This document shows, piece after piece, positions 8,490 through 15,302 of a stretch of 15,302 nt of DNA (positions are counted from its first letter, which is position 1; each line of letters begins with the position of its first letter). A model generated the notes under the pieces. It was not told the DNA's origin. It did not search any database and worked only from the letters and a program-made list of their open reading frames with translations. A program made the position numbers and the translations under genes. Source of the DNA: Euperipatoides rowelli (lineage: Eukaryota > Onychophora > Udeonychophora > Euonychophora > Peripatopsidae); the NCBI GenBank assembly GCA_003024985.2, contig PXIH01S0005850.1; one strand, 5' to 3'.

Positions 8490-9400
8490 GAAAAATATAA
8501 AGACCTTCAGAATATCTGGATCAGCTGATGGTCACAGAAGGCCGGGCCATTACTCTCGGGTCATCCACTCTGAACCAACAATACCAACAGGTTTAGCAGG
8601 AAGATCTCGGGCGAGGTGAAGCGACCCTTGGAGAATGTTATTCTGGTTTTTTGCCCTCTTCGTTGTTGCTAACTGTGCATGCCTTGATCCATGGTAGCAT
8701 GATTTCCCTCCCTTATGAATTTTGATGGAGGAAATCCTGTGGTGACATCTTTCACTGGTTCATTCAATTGCCTGGATCATGCCTTTTATGTCTTTCTAGT
8801 ACTTTGTCTGTAGTATTTTGTTGTGAAGATGGGTTTGACTCCCATCCCCCCAGCTTAATTAAGGAATTGTATGTACTAGATAATTATGAATTGGGATCCG
8901 TTGTCTGAGATCAATTTTTGTGCAATCCCATAATGATAGAAAAATTCTCTCGGAATCTTTGCTATCGCTCCGGTGTTGGCATTTCAGAGAAGAAATGCTT
9001 GCAGCCATTTGGAATAGTAATCTAAGATTACTAGTAAATAGGTGTTTTGCATTTTGATTGGGATTTGGGTCCCATTAGATCTAATGCCACTAGCTTCATG
9101 AGTACTTGCTTTGCATTCACCATGGTATGTTTTGTTAGTTGGCAAATGCAGCGAGTTTTGACATACTTTTTTATATGTTTGCCTATATAAAAAAGATTCT
9201 GGATCAGATTTTGTTCATTGTTTTGTCCATGCCTATGTGCCCTTCCTCTGGCTTGTCAAGGAATTGTTTTAGGATTTTATCTACCCTGCAGCCAGGAATT
9301 ATTGGCCTAGGTGCTACTCGGGTACCTTGTCTATGGAAGCATAGAACAAACAATAAATTGATCAGTACAAAAGATCATGGTGCTTTCCATTTAGTTTTTT
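8490..9400 (-). pseudogene. Gypsy-type (Metaviridae) integrase remnant
   Basis: Read on the minus strand, fragments follow the order of a Gypsy integrase. From about 9390 there is VAPRPIIPG, then EEGHIGMDKT (the GH.G..KT zinc-binding region), then DLMGP with the first catalytic Asp at 9079-9081. ILDYYSKWLQAF follows near 9022, then LISDNGSQF with the second catalytic Asp at 8903-8905. The later parts are a Y..QS region near 8800 in which the catalytic Glu is not found in frame, then TTGFPPSKFIREG, then MTRE near 8560 in the C-terminal domain. The spacing between the two Asp residues is about 58 codons, as in the family. Several stops and at least one frameshift make it non-functional. Reverse transcriptase, gag and LTRs are absent nearby. 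Confidence 0.8.
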
Positions 9401-10035
9401 TCATGAGCAGATGTCAGCACAGTTTAATTCTGTTCTTTCAGTTTGAAGTGGTTACTTAGAGTTGGTGTTTCAGATAGTTTGTCATGGGGGAAAATGATTT
9501 TCCTCCGATTATATTTTCCAATGAAAGGGTTAAGTGATGAACCCTTATATTTTTTTTAAATCTGAATGTAATGCAGATTCTAAAATTTTTTTTTTGTACA
9601 GACAGAAGACACAGGAAAAATGTAAAACATTTGACAGATTTAATTTTAAATTATTCAACTTGAAAAAAAAAAATTATATAGTTGAGTTTATATTAAAAAA
9701 TACAACTGCCGATTGAATTATTTTTTACCTCTATAAGTGTAAATAATCTATTTAATTTTGAAAATATGACTTCACTTTTTAACCATGCATTTTCTTAAAA
9801 TTTTGATCTTTATCAAAGAGTTAAGATCCATTTTCAACTAGATAAATTTCTATTTAAATATTTTATAAATATTTTCAATATGGCAAGTCATCAATTATAT
9901 TAATCTTATCATTTTAAAAAATGCCATTAGATTAGTAAAATCAAACATTTTAAGCAAAAGTTCTACGAGAGTTTGTATGCACTAATGTTGGTTGAAATCT
10001 GTGCATACAATTTATAATTTTTACTTTTAAATTAA
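9401..10035. other. AT-rich non-coding stretch
   Basis: The first 80 bases may continue the integrase remnant on the minus strand. The rest is AT-rich with no recognisable gene. The 60-codon open frame at 9534-9716 is rich in K, F and N, as expected of translated AT-rich sequence. Confidence 0.5.
9973..10010. repeat. 10-bp perfect inverted repeat
   Basis: TTGTATGCAC at 9973-9982 pairs with GTGCATACAA at 10001-10010 across an 18-base loop. Confidence 0.55.
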
Positions 10036-10440
10036 GTTTGTTTATTTATTTATTCAAAATTAATCACACATTCCAAATCCTTAGTCATCTATATAATAAT
10101 CTTGTAATGTGCTTATCATTATTCATCATATCATTTGCTGATTGACATGACATTACACGTTTTATACTTACATCCTACTATCTACAATGCCAGCCACTTA
10201 AAAACCCTATATCTAAATATTTATACAGTATAACTGTACTGCTTACCAAATATGTTATACAATATTTAACTGCAGACTTTTCATCAAGACTCTAGTTTAT
10301 ACAATACATGACTACTGTCTGCAATACCTATGCACTACACTTTACAACTCAAGTCAATACAGTCTGACACATTCCAAACAGGGCATACCTTACATAAAGT
10401 TAGCACTGCGTCCTTATATTTAAGTCCGTTGTGAAGCCTC
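10036..10440 (-). other. Possible retroelement 3' end, weak
   Basis: A TTTA run at 10038-10053 would be an AAAT-type tail with AATAAA if read on the minus strand, resembling the tail of the LINE at 1748. The roughly 390 bases beyond it are less A/T-homopolymeric but encode nothing I recognise. A 12-base direct repeat, ACACATTCCAAA, occurs at 10066-10077 and 10367-10378. Confidence 0.2.
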
Positions 10441-10550
10441 ATGGCCAGGGACACACACACACATTTTATGTTGAGAGCTTCAATAAAAGCTACTGTATGT
10501 TTATTGTTATTATGCTTTAATTATCTTAATCACTTGACACTTAATCTTAA

Positions 10551-10560
10551 CCCCCCCCCC
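10551..10560. repeat. Poly-C run of 10
   Basis: A homopolymer of ten C stands out in the AT-rich context. A short CA run lies about 100 bases upstream (10450-10461). Confidence 0.8.
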
Positions 10561-10613
10561 TTTATCATTTGTGTATTATCAAATATCAAACTATTTTTTA
10601 TCTAATTGGGAAG

Positions 10614-10639
10614 TAAAGCAAACTTACAAGTTTGCTTTA
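10614..10639. repeat. 12-bp perfect inverted repeat with 2-base loop
   Basis: TAAAGCAAACTT at 10614-10625 is followed after AC by its exact reverse complement at 10628-10639. Confidence 0.6.
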
Positions 10640-10906
10640 ATCATTAAATCAATGTCAAAAAGAGCTGTGACAGATAGCCTACTTTTCTCTATGACAGTTT
10701 AGTTAAATGTCTTAATTACTAACTGTAGCATCCCTCTTTAATAATCATCATTATTCCTCATCTTTGTAAATATTTGGAGTTAATAATATAAAATAACCTG
10801 GCAGTATTGTAATCTATAGCTAGTGGTAAATCTAGTTGAAAGACAACTATATTGTAATCATTCCAATACAAGCTAATATTGTATCAAATAAAAACATCTT
10901 CCTTAC

Positions 10907-11218
10907 CTCCTGACCAGCAAGGCAATCACCATCTACCTGCGCTTGGCCCCACATCCCTGTGATATAAGTACCAAGCAGACCTGTGACCATCTGGAGGAGA
11001 AGAGCAAACCCTCTAAACACCTGAATAACCACTAGACCAAACATCATCACCTGACCAACCATCTGACCATGACACCTGACCATCCAAACCATAATTGGAC
11101 CAATAGCTACACACCCTCTACCACCAAATGACCACCAGCTATCCTCATTGGCCAGTAAAGTCACCAATATCTGGACCAATAGGCTTGGAGGATTCAGCCA
11201 GCTGAAGGTTAAGTTACT
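10907..11218 (-). other. Candidate minus-strand exon, 104 codons, unidentified
   Basis: On the minus strand a pyrimidine tract and CAG (TTTCTTTCTTCTGCAG, ending at 11219) precede 312 bases that are open in one frame for all 104 codons. GGAG|GTAAGG, a near-consensus donor, follows at 10906. Both boundaries are in phase 0. The translation is rich in hydrophobic residues and glycine (for example GPIMVWMVRCHGQMVGQ and FALLLQMVTGLLGTYITG), which would suggest membrane segments. I recognise no family. The underlying DNA has imperfect CACCTGACCA-type repeats, so it may instead be a degenerate repeat without stops. Confidence 0.3.
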
Positions 11219-11650
11219 CTGCAGAAGAAAGAAAGCTCTCATCTTGCTCCAGCTGGTCTTACAATGACCTCAGAGATGTGGAGTCCATCTTGTTACTTGC
11301 AAACATCTACTAAAGGCAATATCAGGAGATTATTGTGGCGTTGGGATTACCCGCAACTGGTGAATACAGTCCTCCTTCATTTTAATTACATTCAATCTGC
11401 CACATTACTAGTTTTTCATATAACTGAAGCTGAAGAACTTTTCGCTAAAGATATATTAACTTTTTAAACACGTTAGGGGCAACCCCAAAGCGTTAATTAA
11501 GAGCTTGCAGCTCCATCTTTATAATTTAAAGTATTAAGTTAACGTTAGAGCTTTGCTCAAAGCGTATATTGTAATTCCTTCTCAATCCTCTGATTAAACC
11601 CGTTTTAGACATATTCAGTGGATGTACAATAAATCTATATTTTCAAAGTA
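11219..11650. other. Less AT-rich block, unidentified, possibly transposon-derived
   Basis: The + strand has a 67-codon open frame (11264-11467) and, 160 bases after its stop, an AATAAA near 11629. The block also contains small palindromic pieces, AGGGGCAACCCC near 11475 and GCTTTGCTCAAAGC near 11552. The composition differs from the flanks. I cannot identify the frame and do not call it a gene. Confidence 0.3.
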
Positions 11651-11791
11651 ATCACTTGCATATATTCTCTGATACACACCACACATATTTTTACTGTTTA
11701 GAGATAGTATAAGAGGGATCATGAATCTAACATTAGGCAAAGGGTTTATATTTACATGTATATTTGCTTTCCTATTTTTATCTTATTCTAG

Positions 11792-11826
11792 GTTCCACTC
11801 CACCACGAACTACAAAAGCTAAATAG
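11792..11826 (+). other. Possible short alternative last exon
   Basis: A strong acceptor (TTTTTATCTTATTCTAG, ending at 11791) is followed by 35 bases that reach TAG at 11824-11826. If joined to the donor at 4472 the phase fits: two bases complete a codon and ten sense codons follow (STPPRTTKAK). The same stretch resembles the PPTTTKSR segment of the normal last exon at both base and residue level. Either it is an alternative end to the OCRL-like protein, the last exon of another gene, or chance. Confidence 0.25.
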
Positions 11827-12590
11827 TATTTTTCTCTAATTGGAATTGCATTGGACCCAAGGACCCCTTTTCTACCCCTTTCCTAGTCTGGGTACCAATC
11901 CGCACATTTCAATCTATGTAATAAGAGATTAGAAATGTCAGTATATTGGTATAGTTTGATACTCCTCAACCACTTGATTTACTTGATCGCCCAGCTGATG
12001 ATATTTTTGACTTCCTACCACCTTTCTTGCCCTAGGGATAAATTTTAGAAAATATTGATTAAAAGAAGCTCCAAAGTTTTCTGATTAACAGTATAGCAAA
12101 CTCAGGAGCTCCAATTATTCCAGAAACAATAATATATTAAAAACTTTTTTGTTTCCACTAGGTAGCTTATTTTGCTATTAGCATTATAAAATAATTAATA
12201 TAGGAAAGTTAATCAAATTTACAGATTTGCATAAGAACAAAATTGCAAATTTAAATATATTATTTGAATGTTGCTTTCTCCTTTCCATAGGAAGGAACCT
12301 CATATAAGAAGGAATCTACCTAATCTCTGTATAATTAAGAATAAAAAATATCAAACAATTTTTCAAATTAAAATATTGTATTTTTATCTATAATGGGCTA
12401 ACTAACAAAATTTCAAATCATAACGACTATAAAAAGTTTTGAAAAGTCTGTGCCAATGTTATGGTAATGTTTGATAGGCTAGTCTTGATATAATAATTTT
12501 GATCAATTTATAACTTTCTGAATAAAATCCAAATAAATTTCTCAGTTGTATTTGTATAATGGAATATTTTCAACCTTGAATGAATTTTCA
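11827..12590. other. AT-rich non-coding stretch
   Basis: I see no open frame of note, repeat or signal in this stretch. Confidence 0.5.
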
Positions 12591-12598
12591 GACTCCAG

Positions 12599-12945
12599 CA
12601 GGACCCCATATTGGGGGGGAGGGGGTTTGGATAAGGCAGCAGTCCTGGAGCCCAGGTACAGGAAGTGGCCCTGTGTATTAACAAACTCCATAAAAAGCTA
12701 CATAGTTCTGACCAGGGCTGATGAGAGGAGGCCCTTAGGTCTAGACAAGGGACCCTTAGTCTCGGTAAAGGTCAACGAGGTAACTGTAGGCCCAATAAAA
12801 GGAAACAAAATACCCATACAACCAAAAAAAAGCTTATCAAATCTTCACAAACCATGTACCCCATAACAAAGCTTATCAAAAAATCTTTTAGGGCCCTGAC
12901 TGGCTTTCCAGTCCCAGAGCCCCGATTAGGATGTGGGAGGCCCTA
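12599..12945. mobile_element. Short hAT-like non-autonomous element
   Basis: A 347-base block of much higher GC content is flanked by identical 8-base direct repeats, GACTCCAG (12591-12598 and 12946-12953). Eight bases is the target-duplication length of hAT transposons. Its ends, CAGGACCCC and GGAGGCCCTA, are imperfect inverted repeats (about 6-7 of the first 9 positions), like the CAGG...CCTG ends of that superfamily. Inside are a perfect 6-base hairpin (GACTGG...CCAGTC, 12897-12912) and a repeated AAGCTTATCAAA motif (about 12830 and 12870). A 106-codon open frame crossing it starts outside the element and is not believed to be a gene. Confidence 0.5.
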
Positions 12946-12953
12946 GACTCCAG

Positions 12954-13478
12954 AAGCATCTAATCAAAGTTTTATTTCATTCAAATTGGTTGAAATATTA
13001 ATTTTTATTAAAAGTTAAGATTGATTCACCTATCCATTCTTGCTGATATCTAAATTTTGGCTTTGTCTAATCATTTGCATAGTTATAGCACTGTCATCTT
13101 TCATAAAATTTTCCCTAAACAATTTGTCAGAGTATGGCCAAATCAAAATGTGGCTTTATCATTTAAAGGACTGCAAGTCTAAATGCAGATTCATGCATCA
13201 GATGGCTACTGAGAGTTCCATCTTAACTTAGCCCTGATCAACATTGCTTTTAATTATTATGTTGCTTTTAGTTTATAAAAGCAACATATAATATGGCTTT
13301 TTTTAATATATAATGTTATGCATTATAACATTTCCATTTGAGAATATTTGGTCAGATTTCGTTATCTGCCCACCAATATGGCTGACAGTAGTAAGTTGAA
13401 ATTATCAAGACCGGCACTCAGCAAAAGATTATTTCACCTCTAGATTATCCTAGAGTCAGAGTTACGGTAAGGTTAGGA
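12954..13478. other. AT-rich non-coding stretch with short hairpins
   Basis: No gene is recognised; the 63-codon frame at 13040-13231 matches nothing I know. Two perfect hairpins stand close together at 13258-13288 and 13312-13332, just before the retrotransposon LTR region. Confidence 0.5.
13258..13288. repeat. 13-bp perfect inverted repeat
   Basis: TATGTTGCTTTTA (13258-13270) pairs exactly with 13276-13288 across a 5-base loop. A second hairpin, AATGTTAT with ATAACATT, follows at 13312-13332. Confidence 0.6.
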
Positions 13479-13670
13479 CTTGTGTATTACACTAGGCTAA
13501 CCATGTGTAATACACACAAGATTGCACGTTCCCTTTTGGAACGTACAGTATGTTCGTTCAGTTGTATTCAGTTTTAGTTTCAGACTAGTTGTAAACATAT
13601 AGTTCTTAGTAAGAAAGCCTACTTGTTAATGTTGTTACCTGTAGGCTCAGTGTTATTGCTCTGGGACACA
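13479..13670 (+). repeat. Probable 5' LTR (or its 3' part) of the + strand retrotransposon
   Basis: The sequence ends in ACA at 13670, seven bases before a TGG that begins a primer-binding-site-like sequence. LTRs commonly end in CA just before the binding site. Its 5' boundary is not fixed because the matching 3' LTR is outside the window; TGT occurs at 13481 and 13506. The region contains a near-perfect hairpin (13479-13492 with 13505-13520) and a 7-base hairpin at 13526-13544. Its boundaries are inferred from position only. Confidence 0.45.
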
Positions 13671-13677
13671 ATTTAAT

Positions 13678-13695
13678 TGGTGACGAAGTAAAATT
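13678..13695 (+). promoter_or_regulatory. Probable primer binding site of the LTR retrotransposon
   Basis: TGGTGACGAAGT lies just downstream of the probable LTR and just upstream of gag. TGG is the complement of the CCA tail of a tRNA primer. I cannot name the tRNA. Confidence 0.5.
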
Positions 13696-13712
13696 TTGAT
13701 CAAGTAATCAAT

Positions 13713-14553
13713 ATGTCTTTTAATCGGTTTGAAGTATTCGATCCAGAAATACAAACCTGGGACAGATATGTCAAGAGGTTAAAGAATTTCTTGCTAGCAA
13801 CAAAAGTTGAGAAAAAACTTTTGGTTCCTACAATCATTACGTTATTAGGGCATAAAACGTATGCTGTTTTATGCAATCTTTTTGTGCCAGAAGTTCCAGA
13901 TACAAAAAAAAAAAAAAAACGGATGACCTGTTAGCTAGACTCTTGAAGAATTTTTCCCAAAAGTTCCTAATTCCAGTCAAGAGATTCCATTTTTCAGAAA
14001 GGAAACAAAAAAAAAAGAGGAATCCATTGCAGATTATATTCTGGAATTGAAGAAACTCAGTAAACATTGTAAATATGGTAGTAGCTTAGAAGAAAGAATT
14101 TGTGAACAGTTTGTTTATGGTCTACTAGACCCTGAAGTGCATACAAGGTGGCTGTTTGAGGAAATTTTAACATTAGACCTGGCTATTAAGCTAGCCTCTT
14201 GTGTAGAGTCAGCAAAAAAAGGAGCAAGCTCCTTTGGGCTAGTTAACAATGTGGAAAAAGTTTTGTTGGTTAAAAAAGATGTACAGTCTAAAAACATTAA
14301 TGTAAGGCGACCTGGGCCTTCTCAAATAAACAAACCTTGTAGCCACTGTGGTAATAGTACTCACCTTGAATCCAACTGTTGATTTAAAGATGCAACTACT
14401 GCAATATAAAAGGACATTTGGATAAGGTTTGCCGTTCGCGATCATTTAGTTCAAACAAGAGACATTTTAAAAATGGTCCGATACAAGGATACAGTAAAGC
14501 TGACATCAAGAATCTTTCTACGGAAGTCGACGAAGGTAACGTCACCCGAGTAT
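13713..14553 (+). pseudogene. gag: Gypsy-type gag, frameshifted, with two zinc knuckles
   Basis: Gag is the retrotransposon coat protein that packages its RNA. From ATG at 13713 the frame reads F..FDPEIQTWDRYVKRLKNF and GHKTYAVLCNL, the conserved start of Gypsy gag. It shifts frame at a run of 16 A (13904-13919) and again at a run of 10 A (14007-14016). It then continues through SIADYILELKKLSKHC, QFVYGLLDPEV and LTLDLAIKLA. Two CCHC zinc knuckles follow: CSHCGNSTHLESNC at 14338-14379 and CNYCNIKGHLDKVC at 14391-14432. They lie in different frames, with TGA at 14380-14382 between them. The copy cannot make intact Gag unless the A-run changes are assembly errors. Confidence 0.85.
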
Positions 14554-14555
14554 GA

Positions 14556-15176
14556 CTTTTACCGAGCAGGTGTGANATCAGCTTAAAGTTCATAAATGAT
14601 GAACCAATCATGATCGAGCGTTTAGTAAATAAACAAAGCATGGTGTTTGAAGTTGATAGTGGAGCTGGGGTAATTCTTATCTCAAAGGAACTATATTTGC
14701 AGAAATTTTCGTGATGCGAACTTCTCACAACTAATATATTAAATACAATTAAGGAACAAATTAAACCCTTGGGAAAGATAAAAGTTTCTGCTTGTTTAAA
14801 TAATTTGTCAGTAAATTCGCTGGAGATTTTTGTAATTAATCAACTACTTACACCTTTATTAGGTAGGAGCTGGATTTCAAAATTTAAAACCTTAAGTTTA
14901 AATGTACATAAACCTGTGAACTCAGTTAAAATCGATAAAAAAGAATCTATGGAATTGGAAATGATGTTACACAATTATGTAAAGTTATTTTCCCCAATGT
15001 TAGAACTTAAAGGATTTGAAGCTCACCTAGTCTTACACAATGATGCCATTCAAAGATTTTTTAAGTATAGACCCATTCCCTTTGCACTTCGACCAGCCAT
15101 TGAGCTAGAACTGGATAAACTACACAAACAAGGAATATTAGTGCCTATCCAGCACTCTAAATGGCAGCTCCAGTAG
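14556..15176 (+). pseudogene. pol: Gypsy-type pol, 5' part: protease and start of reverse transcriptase
   Basis: This is the same frame as the second zinc knuckle, separated from it by TGA at 14553-14555. The aspartic protease active-site motif DSGA is at 14655-14666, in the context MVFEVDSGAG. A further in-frame TGA at 14712-14714 interrupts it, after which the frame continues through PLLGRSW (end of the protease region). It then reaches GFEAHLVLH, YRPIPFALRPAIELELDKL and GILVPIQHSKW, the conserved N-terminal part of Gypsy reverse transcriptase. One base appears to be missing right after HSKW (about 15163), giving a stop at 15174-15176. The catalytic YVDD-type region is not in the window. 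Confidence 0.85.
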
Positions 15177-15201
15177 TATTTATACTACTGGAGCTGCCAT
15201 T
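15160..15201. repeat. Perfect 20-bp palindrome at an inversion junction
   Basis: 15160-15179 is the exact reverse complement of 15182-15201, separated only by TT. The left arm is the + strand coding sequence for the WAAPVV region of the reverse transcriptase, and the right arm is the same sequence inverted. Confidence 0.9.
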
Positions 15202-15203
15202 AT

Positions 15204-15302
15204 CCCTCCATTTAATTTTGAGATGATGTCCTCAATCCTGGGTAGGGGGTAAGAGTCCTTGACTAACACAGGGTTTAGGCCTATATTATAGTCAACACAT
15301 TG
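15204..15302 (-). pseudogene. pol: Inverted continuation of Gypsy reverse transcriptase
   Basis: On the minus strand the last 99 bases are open in one frame and read CVDYNIGLNP, DSYPLPRIEDI and KLNGG. These are the conserved reverse-transcriptase blocks that normally come about ten residues after WAAPVV, which is where the + strand copy stops. The fragment runs off the window end. Its closeness in order to the interrupted + strand pol suggests that it is an inverted piece of the same element, though a second inserted copy is possible. Confidence 0.8.

Noticed and set aside
9139-9459. Plus-strand open frame of 106 codons
   Set aside because: The minus strand here encodes recognisable integrase pieces in the right order, so the + frame is a shadow.
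12546-12866. Plus-strand open frame of 106 codons over the GC-rich block
   Set aside because: It begins in flanking AT-rich sequence and crosses the boundary of the hAT-like element, and the peptide matches nothing.
13837-14067. Minus-strand open frame opposite gag
   Set aside because: It is a shadow of gag: phenylalanine runs come from the two A homopolymers of the + strand.
14396-14728. Minus-strand open frame of 110 codons opposite gag-pol
   Set aside because: It lies antisense to the zinc knuckle and protease of the retrotransposon, which explain the sequence fully on the + strand.
1-15302. tRNA genes, rRNA, CRISPR arrays, bacterial-type operons
   Set aside because: No GGTTCRANNCC-type tRNA B box in a cloverleaf context, no rRNA-like sequence and no regularly spaced repeats were seen; the window is eukaryotic.

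Overview
This is a eukaryotic, almost certainly invertebrate animal, genomic window. It is strongly AT-rich, has long non-coding stretches, GT-AG introns, and several classes of eukaryotic transposon. A single N at position 14576 marks it as draft assembly. The heptamer TACTGTA/TACAGTA is unusually frequent, and I associate that with some crustacean genomes, but this is a weak impression and I would not name a taxon more precisely than 'AT-rich invertebrate'.

Only one host gene is recognisable. Positions 4361-4472 and 6819-6967 are the last two coding exons, on the + strand, of an OCRL/INPP5B-type inositol polyphosphate 5-phosphatase. They encode the end of its catalytically dead RhoGAP-like domain, and the stop codon is at 6965-6967. 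The rest of the gene lies upstream of the window: 1-4360 shows no other exon and is best read as a long upstream intron carrying a 5'-truncated LINE (about 1748-2076, minus strand) and a 486-bp TA-flanked inverted-repeat element (3422-3907). The final intron (4473-6818) carries a fold-back repeat (5068-5233) and a 1389-bp non-autonomous DNA transposon flanked by TTAA (5356-6744).

Downstream of the gene the window is transposon debris and AT-rich filler. There is a decayed Gypsy-type integrase on the minus strand (about 8490-9400). There is also a less AT-rich block at 10890-11650 containing a 104-codon minus-strand candidate exon, and a hAT-like short element with an 8-bp target duplication (12599-12945). 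From about 13480 to the window end lies the 5' half of a second Gypsy-type LTR retrotransposon on the + strand: part of an LTR, a primer-binding-site-like sequence, gag with two zinc knuckles, protease, and the start of reverse transcriptase. This copy breaks at a near-perfect palindrome (15160-15201), beyond which the next part of the reverse transcriptase runs in the opposite direction.

Three short exon-like segments are not explained by known genes: 7423-7590 (+), 10907-11218 (-) and 11792-11826 (+). I found no convincing new multi-gene system. The points most worth checking are the palindromic inversion inside the retrotransposon, the TTAA element, and the exon at 11792, whose phase fits the OCRL-like gene as an alternative last exon.
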